NCBI GenBank assembly: GCA_032718565.1
Contig: JAVGVS010000795.1
Coordinates: 1 to 64,000, forward strand
Reading direction: 5' to 3'
DNA length: 64,000 nt
Source: Distichodus sexfasciatus
Taxonomy: Eukaryota > Chordata > Actinopteri > Characiformes > Distichodontidae
The translations under genes were made by a program, and so were the position numbers. The notes under the pieces are model-generated. The model was not told the DNA's origin. It made no database searches and saw only the letters and a program-made list of their open reading frames with translations. The first letter of the stretch is position 1. The number at the start of each line of letters is the position of its first letter. Shown in pieces: positions 19,372-31,200 of the stretch.

Positions 19372-19974
19372 TCACTCGCTGGCACTTTTCTCTTTGACCG
19401 TAGCTTCGCACAGCGCCCGCTTCTGCATTAGAGAATAGGGAAACGGGGCGCCGTTGCAGGCACTGTAGTCCAGTTTATTGAGCTTCGCCAACGTCTTGAT
19501 GCTGCCCGGAGGCCTGCCGGGGCTGACCTTGTACCCGGCGGCTTTGGTGGTGCCCAGCGGCCTCCCGGGGCTGGTTTTGAAGCCTGCCGCCCTGGTGGTT
19601 CCCGGCGGCCTCCCTGTGCTCGTCCGATACCCGGCCAGCTTGGTGGTTCCGGCGGGCCGACCCCTTCTGCCCGTCTTGCCCAGTCCTTTCTTTTTCTTGG
19701 TGCCCTCGGGCGCCTCGACGCCCCTCATCCGCACTGGCTGGGGGTGAAAGTCGTTCTGGGAGTCTTGCATCTGGCACGACATGGGCTTGATCATGCCCTG
19801 GGGCAAGGGGGACAAGTTGGGGAGGGGCAGCTGCAGCGGAGGAGGTGGGGCGGTGGGGTAAAATTTGCTGGACTGTGAGGTGCACAACTCGAAATGACTG
19901 CTCGGGTGCTGGCCATCTTCGCCTATGGCTCCCAAGCCGTAGTCGTTATTGTTGCTGGCTACTTGATGCATCAT
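19372..19974 (-). CDS. c5orf24: C5orf24 (UPF0461) homologue
   Basis: A 200-residue protein from ATG 19974 (MMHQVASNNND) to TGA 19372. It matches vertebrate C5orf24, which starts MMHPVASSN and has the block GRPSGTTKSAGYRTSTGRP. The conserved core has four GRP units spaced 16-17 residues (GRPAGTTKLAGYRTST, GRPPGTTRAAGFKTSP, GRPLGTTKAAGYKVSP, GRPPGSIKTL) preceded by KKKKGLGKTGRRGRP. These resemble AT-hook cores, so nuclear DNA binding is plausible, but I know of no established function. A Pro-rich insert (PPPPLQLPLPNLSPLPQG) near residues 40-60 is not in the human protein as I recall it. The start is favoured over an upstream in-frame codon because TCCTCTCAG ends at 19978, three bases before the ATG. 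Confidence 0.92.
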   Translation of the reverse strand: MMHQVASNNNDYGLGAIGEDGQHPSSHFELCTSQSSKFYPTAPPPPLQLPLPNLSPLPQGMIKPMSCQMQDSQNDFHPQPVRMRGVEAPEGTKKKKGLGKTGRRGRPAGTTKLAGYRTSTGRPPGTTRAAGFKTSPGRPLGTTKAAGYKVSPGRPPGSIKTLAKLNKLDYSACNGAPFPYSLMQKRALCEATVKEKSASE

Positions 19975-20559
19975 TTTCTGAGAGGACGAAAACACATTTG
20001 GAAAGGGCGTGAGTTGAAAAGCTTGGCGAGACAAGTGATGCCATTGTTAAGAAAGTTGCAAGATAAACATGTGGTGCGCGTTTTGTTTTTTAAACATCCT
20101 ATTCTAAGGTTTAGGCCAATCTTTTTAGGCCTGGATTGCATTGAGTTTGCACCAACGTTTGAGATATTTTTGGGGCGAGGGTGAATGTGTAAAAGAACAA
20201 CAAAAAAAAATTGCATCCTTGAGGGTGATGAGGGAGGGGTAAGGCAGCGTTCTCACAACAAAAACTAGGATGCACTAGGCCACAATGCATTGCATGCAAC
20301 CTTTAATAAACACATGCACTGTGTCGCAAAACGTACAAAAGACCGACAAAAGGTTTGCTACGCAACGCATCTCCTCGTTGCATCGCTTCCGACGCCGTCG
20401 TGCAACAAGATTCACATCGGATTCTACAAAAACACACATACAGAATGAACAACGAGACTGTCCCAGACGAAATTTCGGGAGAAAATCCGCGCCTCACGAC
20501 GATTAAAAGACGCTACTTTACCTCATTTGTGAGCGGCTGTCGGGCTGCAAAGGGTTAAA

Positions 20560-20830
20560 TGTGGAACAGATAGATCTTCCATCCCTGAAAGCAGATCATA
20601 ACGCTATTTATCGCCGAATGTCGCCATCAGGTGCGCGTTACGGGGCTTTCTGGAGCACGGATGGCAGTTCGGACGCGCTGCTGGATGGATATTTCCCCCT
20701 TTTTTGCGCTGAGGATTAAATCTGAGAGGCAGCCATTTCCGTTCAAAAATGTACAATATTGGGAGACGGAGCCGCTGCGCATGCGCACAACACGGAGCTG
20801 ATTCTATTCTTCTGGACGCTCATAATCCAC
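20560..20830 (-). promoter_or_regulatory. Probable c5orf24 promoter with NRF1 palindrome
   Basis: A GC-richer stretch upstream of c5orf24 contains the perfect NRF1 palindrome TGCGCATGCGCA at 20776-20787. On the minus strand AAATGGCTGCC (YY1-like, often just at start sites) lies at about 20731-20741. No TATA box is evident. A 5'UTR intron to the acceptor at 19978 is inferred. Confidence 0.55.
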
Positions 20831-21108
20831 ATCTGCACACAGAAAAGCCATCACCCTGACCAGCAGCTGCCCACCTCCACATGGCTCGTTCTGATGTTCC
20901 TCACGGCATTCTTAATCACGGACTACTGTGCGTAAAATAGTTTCATTCTTATATAAACCACAGCAAAAGGAGGTCACCTCCCATTAGGATTCGTTATGGA
21001 AGTTATCTGACTTATTGTTATTTCTTACCTTTTTTCCCTCTATTATTTTAATAAAGAATTATTTTTAAAAATAATAAAGAAACACAGAATTTGCGTTTCA
21101 TTTTTGTA

Positions 21109-21538
21109 TAGTGGGAAGACGTGTGTCAGTAATATATACAGAAAATATATCAGTTTAAACAAAATAAACAACAACAACAATAAGAAGGAGAAGAAGAAGA
21201 AGAAGAAGAAGAAGAAGAAGAAGAAGAAGAAGAAGAAAAATTGTACTATTATTTTCTACAGAATTATTGCTTTTATTATAACTTTTATTAGTAGTAGTAG
21301 TAGTAGAAGTAGTAGTAGTATAGAAAATATTGGTAATAGATATTTAATAACAACAACAACAACAACAATAATAATAATAACTACGATTATTTTCTGCAAA
21401 ATTATTGCTATTATTGTTGTTATTATTATTTGTATAGAAAATATAGGTAATAGATAGTTAATAATAACAACAATAATAAATTGTTGTTGTGTTGTTTTTT
21501 TATCAATATTTTCTACTGGCACATATGTCTTCCCACTA
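21109..21538. mobile_element. Foldback/MITE-like element filled with trinucleotide repeats
   Basis: The ends TAGTGGGAAGACGTGTGTCAGTA (split as TAGTGGGAAGAC + GTGTGTCAGTA) and TACTGGCACATATGTC + TTCCCACTA are inverted. Between them are (GAA)n at 21183-21238, AGT, AAC and AAT runs, and a repeated TATTTTCTRCARAATTATTGC block in both orientations. Confidence 0.65.
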
Positions 21539-23434
21539 CGCAAAAACTATATTCAAATTGAGTGTTTGTTTGTTTTTTTTTACTTTCACTTTGTTGGGGA
21601 ACATTGTAATTCACTATGATAAAGAAAAATTCTTTATTGAATTTTTTATGTCAATGATTCAGACATTCAGTCAATCAATCAATATCAAATCAATCAAAAT
21701 CAAAAAGACACCTCCCAGTTGGTTTTAATCGTGAAGAAAAGTTTTTAAATATTTTTTATTGCTTGTTTGGAAAGTGAAATATTTTTCATTTTTCTCTTGT
21801 CTCCAGCAAAGAAATCTTGACAAGAAAAAGTATAATTATAGTTTATGATGTTTCAACTGAGCTATTATTATCAGAGAGAGAGAGAGATGCCTCCCTTCCT
21901 GCAACAGTCGAGCAGCGTTCAGCCACACCGCAACACTGGAAAACACTGTGGAAAACAAGTGGTGAACAGTGTGTTGTTTTACACAGAGGTTCAGCAAGTC
22001 AAAAGTTCTGATTAGGGACTAGTTTACTAGAAATAATAATCGATTCATCTGGTAAACTCAACAACTAGGATAAAATCCAAACTGGATACTGACGTGCTGG
22101 AGCCAGTTGCTTTTGTCTAGTTTTACATGAACAACAATAGACCTGATGCTGATCGGGGAGTTTATCTAGTCTGTGGGGCAGCATATGTTAATGTAATAAA
22201 ATGTAATAGAAAAAGCTCTAAAAGACGTTAGTTAATGCATCTACTAGAGTGTAGGATATTTAAAGACTTTATTGATTATTCAAACAGTGATACAGTATAT
22301 ATATATAACAACAATTAATAAAACAATGAATACTAGGCTATATGTTGTAATGAGCAAGAGAAAGGCACAAGAATTTCCAGAAATGATGTGTTAAAATGGA
22401 CACAAACTGTATCAAATTCTCATCATATGGGTGAGTTTTGGGATGTTTCTTGTGTTAATTTTTACCACATTCACTGTATTAACACTTTTGACACAGTGAA
22501 AGTGTCAAGAAAGGTAACACAAAGGTGTGTAAACATGTAAACTATTAACATGTGCTGTCCTTGGTTAGACATATTGTGTTGAATGCTGTGAACAAATGCA
22601 CATGTTGTGTACATTTTAAAGCTACACATAACTATGTGTAAAAGATCAGACTTTTTCCAACACTTATTACGAATTTTTCTACACATTCATTCTAAGAGTG
22701 TAGTGAGGTTCCACTGTTAGCTGGATGATAACTGGACAGTTGTCCAGTGTTGGGGAAGCTACTTTTAAAGGAATCTTTTCAAGCTACAAACTACTTCTGA
22801 TTAAAAGTATCTACGCTCCACTTCAAGCTCTTGTTTTAATATAGTACTTCCTACATTACAAGCTAATAAGTACAAGGGGAAAAGTAGTAAACTGTTTCCC
22901 CGCCCCAGATTCGTGCTTCCGTCTTAGCCAGGGTAGACCCCACCCTCCGACTCCACCTCACAGCTGCCAAGAGTGTGCTGTGACACAAAGAGGGCATGGT
23001 AGCCAATCAGATTCAGATTCAGAAACAGCTGCTAGTTGAAAATAGCCATCTTTGAAAAGAGAGAAAAACATTTGTAAACATTTGGCGTTATTGTCAAACT
23101 ACATCGCTGTTTGGAAGCCCTCGTAGCTATCCCTGGAAGCCCTCATGTCTGTGCTGGGCACTAACTTTCTTCTCACCGGGACTCTATGGAGACCTCATCA
23201 TCTGGAACCAGCTGGGACTTTTTCAGACCCTATGGACTTGAACTGAATTACCAATGTAATACTGAACTAATTTTAGCTTAATGTTGCTGAGTGGATCTTA
23301 GCAAACGGCCGCAGCAGCGACTTGGGATTCGATAGCGTCTTTTGGTCTACTTTTATATCTTCACTCAAAATGAATAATTAACGATTGATCTTGATCTAAT
23401 GTTTATTTGTGCATTAAGTGTTGAAGCACCCGGT

Positions 23435-23622
23435 CGCCCAGAGGAGGACAGGGTCTCGTTCCAAGCCTTGGTTCCTCTCAAGGTTTCTTCCTACTAGAGG
23501 GAGTTTTTTCTTGACATTGTTGCCCCAGGTTTGCTTGTTGGGGGTTTGGGCTGGTTATATGTAAAGCGCTTTGTGACAATGACTGTTGTTAAGAGTGCTA
23601 AACAAATTAAATTGAACTGAAA
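23435..23622 (+). mobile_element. 3' end of an L2-like LINE (or SINE with that tail)
   Basis: The text GGTTCCTCTCAAGGTTTC, GGGAGTTTTTTCTTGACATT, AAAGCGCTTTGTGACAATG and the terminal AAATTAAATTGAACTGA follow the widespread fish L2-type 3'UTR and tail. No coding part remains. Confidence 0.75.
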
Positions 23623-24045
23623 AGTGTAGCACAGGTACATAGAGTATATATGTTAGTATACAGACTTATACACTGTATGTTTTAATGTAAAAAATAGTTA
23701 AATGATTTCACAAATCTCATGATTTCATGGAAACAATTGTTTTTGCTCATTGCAAACTGCAACTGACCTCATCAATAAGGCTAGAGACTACAGTTGACCC
23801 TTATACACATATAGTCATATCCTGCTTCTCATACAGTGAACATTGCACTATTGCACATCCTTAGCTTAGATTGCACCGTTGATTATTTATTCAAATCCAC
23901 TGCACACATTCTCTACTTCTGGCTCATTTATGTCATGACTGTTCTCATTCTGTGTTCTGTAGGTAACTTAGTAAATAACTATTGAATATCCTTGCATTCT
24001 CTTTAAAAATGCCCCTTTTCACATTTGTGCACCATATATACCATA

Positions 24046-24046
24046 G

Positions 24047-24122
<76 letters not shown>
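24046..24122. repeat. (AT)n microsatellite, about 38 units
   Basis: Uninterrupted alternating AT over about 77 bp in the c5orf24-ppp2ca spacer. Open frames across it are trivial (YIYIYI). Confidence 0.98.
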
Positions 24123-24124
<2 letters not shown>

Positions 24125-24462
24125 TGTTAAGACATTCAGAGCAAAATATTTTATGCAAATGTGTTTCATCTACAGATACTAGTGTCAATAGAAAGAAAGA
24201 AAAATATGGAAATTGATTGTGGTATTGAGCAGTGATACGATAGCTGGTATGTACAGAATCAGATCATATTTTTTATTTTTTTTTTATGAAAATCAATTAT
24301 ATCAAAATATATTTCCACAAGACAAATTAAATTAAAAAATAAAGAACATACAATTTCTCTTCTCTCAGCTTGGGTGGGCCAGGCTTGTGATTGGGGCCCC
24401 ATAGGCCCGGGACAATAAAGACAGCAACAAGTTTTATTTTATACTATTACTTATTATTATTA

Positions 24463-24493
<31 letters not shown>

Positions 24494-24659
24494 AAAGTGA
24501 GTAAAATGACATATTAAGGGGCACCGAGGCCGAGTCTAAAAATGTCTTCATTTCATTGTTACTTGCATATGAAAAGTAAAGTTCAAAACTAGTCATAAAT
24601 GTGTTTTATCAAACGTGAAATCCAATTATCTCCTGTTGTGAAGTATAAACTTGAATCTG

Positions 24660-25098
24660 ATTTGCAGGAGAGGCTCGAGGTGTGAAGAGCGGCCGCGCAG
24701 CTACTAGGTGGACTTGTGGTACGCCGTGACACGCAGTGAACGCTGGCCAGTTCTCCCCCGCTGGTGCGCCCTTTGCAGAGCCGGAGCCACGCATCTCCGA
24801 TATGCCGCGTTCCTCCACCACCACCACCACCTAGTAAAGCCTCTACACGTTCATCTGCTCAGAAGAAATTCTTTAACGACGCTTTGAGCAGAACCGAGTG
24901 GATCCGTGTTTTATTATTTTATTGTTTTTTAGACCGTTTGTTTTCTCTCTCTCTTTCTGTAATGCGCGAGTGCCAGATGGCCTTAAGGACCCAGTTTAAA
25001 TAAATCTGCATCCTTCAGGGTTTTTTTTTTGTTTTTTGTTTTGAAATTATTTTTTAATCCCCCGTTTTATTTTATTTGACAAAATTCTCCTGACAAAC
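24660..25098 (+). promoter_or_regulatory. ppp2ca promoter and 5'UTR
   Basis: A CpG-containing stretch (GAGCGGCCGCGCAGC near 24687, GTACGCCGTGACACG near 24719) gives way to a 5'UTR with T runs just before the ATG at 25099. The transcription start cannot be set precisely. No TATA box is evident. Confidence 0.5.
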
Positions 25099-25200
25099 AT
25101 GGACGAGAAGACTTTCAACAAAGAGCTGGACCAGTGGATCGAGCAGCTGTACGAATGCAAGCAGCTGACGGAAAACCAAGTGAAGATTTTGTGCGAGAAA
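25099..25200 (+). CDS. ppp2ca: ppp2ca exon 1 coding part
   Basis: ATG 25099 opens [20 protein letters not shown] and the exon ends LCEK in phase 0 at GAAA|GTAAGC. Reading on past the donor gives an artefactual extension. Confidence 0.96.
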
Positions 25201-28200
25201 GTAAGCCAGTGCCCCGTGTTGGTTTATTATTATTATTTCTTTTATGATTTGTTATATTTCACGTGGGCGTTTGCGCGTGGCGTGCCGCCTGCACGTGCGC
25301 TATGCGTCTTTTACAGGTGTAAAATAAGTGAAGAGGAGTTTGTGGCGCAGATGCGGCGGCGGCGGCGCTGTGAACCGCACCTGGTCGCTGGAGTGCGCAG
25401 ACGCCGGAGGGACTCGGTCTGATTGTCGGCTGTCGCGCCTCCCGTAGAAGGGAACAGGAGGCCGCGTCCCAAACCAACTCGCACACTAGCGCACGTTCAC
25501 GACAAGGCCGCGTTGCGAGAGGCCTAGAGTAGGAAGTCATTCAGTTGCTTCACAGTTCCCTGCGAAGTGAACGGCGCGTTCCAATTGTCCGCTAGTTCCC
25601 TGCGAAGTGTATGACACGTTCTTGTTGCTTGGCAGTTTCCCCGTGAAGTGAAGGGCGCGTTCAATTTCTTCATAATTCCCCGAGAACTGTAGGGTGCGTT
25701 CCAATTGTCCGCTAGTTCCCTGCGAAGTGAAGGGCGCGTTCTTGTTGTTTGGCAGTTTCCCTATAAAGTGAAGGGCGCGTTCAATCTCTTTATAATTCCC
25801 CGAGAAATGTAGGGTGCGTGCCAATTGTCTGGTAGCTCCAAGCGAAGTGAAGGGCGCGTTCCAATTGTCCGCCAGTTCCCTACGAAGTGTATGACATGTT
25901 CTTGTTGCTTGGCAGTTTCCCCGTGAAGTGAAGGGCGCGTTCAATTTCTTCATAATTCCCCGAGAAATGTAGGGTGCGTTCCAATTGTCTGGTAGTTCCC
26001 TACGAAGTGTATGACACGTTCTTGTTGCTTGGCAGTTTCCCCGTGAAGTGAAGGGCGCGTTCAATTTCTTCATAATTCCCCGAGAACTGTAGGGTGCGTT
26101 CCAATTGTCCGCTAGTTCCCTGCGAAGTGAAGGGCGCGTTCTTGTTGTTTGGCAGTTTTCCTATAAAGTGAAGGGCGCGTTCAATTTCTTCATAATTCCC
26201 CGAGAACTGTAGGGTGCGTTCCAATTGTCTGGTAGTTCCCTGCGAAGTGAAGGGCGCGTTCCAATTGTCCGCCAGTTCCCTACGAAGTGGCAGTTTCCCC
26301 GTGAAGCGAAGGGCGCGTTCAATTTCTTTATAATTCCCCGAGAAATGTAGGGTGCGTTCCAATTGTCTGGTAGTTCCCTGCGAAGTGTGTGACACGTTCT
26401 TGTTGCTTGGCAGTTTCCCCGTGAAGTGAAGGGCGCGTTCAATTTCTTCATAATTCCCCGAGAAATATAGGGCGCATTCCAGTTGTCTGGTGGTTCCCTG
26501 CGGAGTAAAGGATGCGTCCTTGTTCTTGTTCTAGTTCCCTAAGAAGTGAAGTGGCCGGGTAGTCTGCCATTTTAACTGGGACATTCACTGGACTGTGTAA
26601 CGCTAGACGTCCTCATTGCCCCGGTCTTTTTGAGAGGTTTTTAGATTTGTCCGGGATTTTGAGCTGCCTAAACACTCGTCACGTCATGGGCATCTCAAAA
26701 AATTAATTGGTCAGCACCCCAAGTAGCACCACTCACTGCCATCAGCACCGGTTTCCTTGGTTACAACAAGCACATGGCGCTCGATATCTGCAGTGCAAAA
26801 TGCCGAAACGCCGTTGTAAATTCACTGATGATTTACAAAAAAAAAAAAACCTGTGCTTTCGTCTCGGTCGAGATGCAGGGGAGGTGTAATATTTGGATGT
26901 GTTAAAGTTAATTAATCCAGGCATATCTTTGGACATCGTATAGATATATAGGACTGTTGCTGAGGGGTCCTGGGAGCAGTTGCTGTATGACGTATGTGGA
27001 CCCCGGTGTGCGTGATAAATTGTTCCAGTTATTTTACATAGTCCTCTTGCCTGCTTTATTTTACCACATAAAAGACAAAACAAGACAAGACTGAGTGCAT
27101 GACATGCAAAGTGGCTAATAAAGGTGCCACCGACCTGGAATCGCACACACAAACATCAAAACACAAAACCGCGGCAAAGGGAGAAAGCTCATCCAGCAAA
27201 GTGACACCGTTTTTTCTGACTAGAAAGGACAGTGTTTCTGGTGCTGCACAATGGATCAATTATACATATAAAATTAATTCCTCTTTAAAGTTTCTGAATT
27301 TTTTTTTTTCATTTTTCATAACTTGCCAAAAATCTTTTAGTATCCTCTTCATTGTCAAATCTATTTTCTGCATTCATTCAGTCTCTGAACGAATACAGTT
27401 AAGTCAGAAAAAATTAGGCTAAATCATTGTGCCACAGTTAACGGCAGTGCAAAGAGAGTCATCCCCAAACCGGTTCAATGCTACTGTACAGATACCCCAG
27501 CTGAGGTGTCTTCGTGACATCTACGGAACTGCTCATGAACTCGCCTGGTGATGTCTATGAGCAGCTGTAATGCTGTAGAGGATGCTAATTGGGGAATATA
27601 CCAGTTTCTGAACATCATATACTTTTTTGTCAAAAGTTAATCCCGTTGACAAAGGAATACTGATCTTTTTTTACACTGTTGATTGTTTTTTTTGTTTTCT
27701 TGTGTTATCTTCCATTTGATTTCAAATACAAGTTGACATAAATTTGTACACATAAAAATGTGTTTATTTTTTGTCAGTGTTTATACAACTCTTGGCCATT
27801 TCCATTGGTCTGAACACTTGCCCGTACCTACCTTAGCGCAATTACATATGTTGCCAACAGACAAACACAAAATCGTGACAAAGGGAGAAAGCTCATCCAG
27901 CAAAGTGACATTTTTTTTGTGAGTGGAAAAGACAGTGTTTCTGTTGCTGCACAATGGACCAAGGAAACACTGAAGTGCTGACTCATTGAAGGGGATCCTG
28001 TGCACCCAGTACAACTTAAAGCATATGACATCCAAGGACTTTCATACTTATGTTATGTACTTATGTTATGTTATGAGCGATCTCCAGCTATTAGGAAAGA
28101 TCCAGTCCTCAGGAAAATATGCCCAGCCACCTCAGGATGATTGAAATGTGTCTAATCCAGAAGTAAAACCTTTTCCTATTTTCTGAACTTTATTGTTTTA

Positions 28201-31200
28201 TATACGAAATGTGGGTTTTTTTCATTAAGGAGAACATTGGCCAGAACAAGTTATCTTCTGAAAGATTTTGTGAAAAAGTTCATAATGTTCAGTGCAATCT
28301 AGGCCTGGTGGCCACAGTGTTCTTTAGGGCCAATAAAGCTCATTGATCAGATCACCCTGACTGTGTTGACACATTAATCCCACAGTCATTTGCTGCTTTT
28401 TTCGATACCTTATATAAAACTGTTAAGTGATTTGAGCACCACAAATTGCTGGTTTTAATAGACTAACAACCATGTTTTAATATTAAAGCAGTGCAGTGAT
28501 CTTATTTATTTGGTCCTACCATAACCTGATCCAAATATCTAACTGATCTATTATTATCTCGTGGTCGTGAGGTGTTTATTCAGTATGTTTTCAAACTAAC
28601 AGTCATTATCTTTAAAAATCAACGTGGAGGAGCCAGAAGAGCGGATTGTTTTTGGTAGTTTTATCAGACGCAGCGCCTTTAAATCCGTTTTTCAGCGTCT
28701 AGGGCGTAGGGAGTAGGGGGCGATCGCACGGCTTAGAGAATTGGAACGCGTCTCATGTAGTGCACTACTTAGCGGTGTACGCGCGTAGTGAGCTCTGCCC
28801 CCTTTAGTGATGTTAGTCGTCAGGCAGAAATTCCGCAACAAAAACACGAAACGGAACATGAACTCAGAAGTTAATAAATTAATAATTAACACTGTTTTAC
28901 TTAAATGAAGGCTGACGACCCGCAGCTCTTTAGCCAGATTCTTCATTTGTCACATTTTTAGTCGTACTTATAGAAGTACAACATGAAGTTAAAAGTCGCC
29001 TGATCAATCCCAAACTCAGAAACAACAGATTAAATGTAAAAATAAAACCTGATCTAAATCTGAGGAAAAGTATGTTTCATAAATAGAGATTTATACTGTA
29101 ACTTTATATAGATTAAACTTTATATAGATTTGCATTAAAAGTCAAAGTAAACTTTGTTATTTCAGCTGTAAACATGTATACAGAGAGGCAATACGACGTG
29201 GCTCCATATTTACAGTGTACAAAGAAAGCACATAGAATATACAAATATAAATAGATTATAAAATATAAACTCTAACGAGGTAGAAAATGCAATTTTAGTT
29301 ATGTGATGTATTCAATGATATGTCGAACATATTGCAGCTGCAGTCAAGTGGAGAAAAAACTATGATAACAGTCCTGGAATTGTCCTCTTTTGCATTAATG
29401 CGCATAAGTTCTGCAGTAGTTTAATATGAATATTCTAAACAGATAATCTATTACGTAATAAACAGCTTTCCTATAAAGTCTAAGCTAGAAGTAGTAGATG
29501 TAAAGTTTATTTATGTGAGGAGTTCAATAATGTGTGCTAATATTGCAAAAGCAGTCAAGTGGAGAAAACTACAGTTACAATCATTAAGTGTGCATAAGAT
29601 CAGCAGCAGGTTAACGTGATTATTCTACACAATCTATAATAGTACGATTATATGTATAGTATGTTCACATTGCACTTCATAACTTTAAATTCATGTTATT
29701 GCATCATTTGATGCTGATTAATGAAAACACCAGTCTTTGTTTACTCCACACAGACGTCAAAACGTTAGTGTTGTTGCTGCTGTGCCGGTTGACGTGTATA
29801 CAGAGTTCACGTCAGGTCAGATCTGGAGTCTGTACGTAACTGATAACATATAGGAACACGAGTCCAAACTCCAGTGCAGATACGGAGGAGCCAAAGGATG
29901 GACCGACATCGCTTTGACCAGTCATTGTTGTTTCCCGCAAAACGTTGAGCCATACGTCAGCAAACTCGCATCCTTGTTATGTTTAGAAAACACAGGAAAC
30001 GTGTGATAAAAACACCTCACATTTACCTTCAAAAATAACTAAATGATTAATGGTTACAACTTTGACTTGTTCCCACAACTTTATTGCAACAAAACGGCTA
30101 AGAACACAGCAATTTTCATCGCAATTTTTAGAAAAGCTGCAGCAAAATCAGCCGTTTTAGGCCACAACGATCTCAAAAAAGGCCTGCCAAATCCTGGAGG
30201 GCCTGATTAATAGACTAACAACAGTCATTTAAGAGTGTTTTATCTTAAAAGGGTGCACTGATCATATTAATTCGGTGCTATCATAAACTGACCACAAACG
30301 TATCTACCATATCTAAACTTATCTTGTGGCGGGGAGGTGTTTATTCAGAATGTTTTCAGACTAACAGTCAGCAGCTGTAAAAATAAATGGGGAAACCCAG
30401 AAACCTAACTTGTTTATAACGGTCCGCTTTCATTTTTGGTAGTTTTGTCAGACACAGTTCATAAGACAGTTCATAAGATAAGAATTTTAGAAATGAGACA
30501 TTAATAGCATGAAAGAAAAGATATGTACCTAGATGAGATTCGTGCTGTAGATAGTAACTGTACATAGTAAGCAACTGTATAATGAACAAATAAGCATATC
30601 ATTGCATTTTAATGTTAATTTCTCTATATGCTCATCAAAACGGCTTCCTCATGCTTAACTGTGGATGTTGATGCTGCAATATAAGTTCCTCATGAATCAT
30701 GTCTCCTTCATTCGTTTTTCAAATTAAAACCCAAACCAGAAAAACACATTCTTTTAAACATTCATTTCCAACCTCAAAATGAAAAAGAATTACAAGAATG
30801 TTATTGAACAAATGAACAACTGATTCACACATTCTGATGCACATATCTATTGTGTGAATACCTCTGTCATTGCCAAGCGTGGATTAACGCACAGGTCGGA
30901 TATGGCTTGAGCCTAGGGGTCCCCAATGTGCGCCAGCCTGCCTGGTAGCCCTGATTGGCCAGTAAAAATATCAATTCATTAAAATAAGCCTGGTGGGCAG
31001 GGCTAACAGAAAATGTAGCCTAGGGGCCTATGTCCTCCCTGGTCGTTGCTGTAACCCTGGTTTTATGAATGTGTTTTCCAGGCTAAAGAGATTTTGTCGA
31101 AGGAGTCCAACGTGCAGGAGGTGCGATGCCCGGTGACGGTTTGTGGAGACGTCCACGGTCAGTTCCATGACCTGATGGAGCTCTTCAAGATTGGTGGAAA

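Larger units (their letters stand above)
21740..24640. other. Intergenic spacer between c5orf24 and ppp2ca
   Basis: No coding sequence recognised. It holds a hAT-like end (CAGTGTTGGGGAAGCTAC at 22747), the L2-type tail at 23435-23622, the AT array at 24046-24122, and (ATT)n at 24440-24493. Confidence 0.6.

Noticed and set aside
24003..24188. YIYIYI open frames
   Set aside because: Direct translation of the AT microsatellite.
25099..25422. 107-residue open frame starting at the ppp2ca ATG
   Set aside because: It reads through the exon 1 donor. The true protein continues at 31082.
25537..26451. Long minus-strand open frames of repetitive protein
   Set aside because: They lie wholly within the 40-bp monomer array in ppp2ca intron 1 and shift frame at indels.
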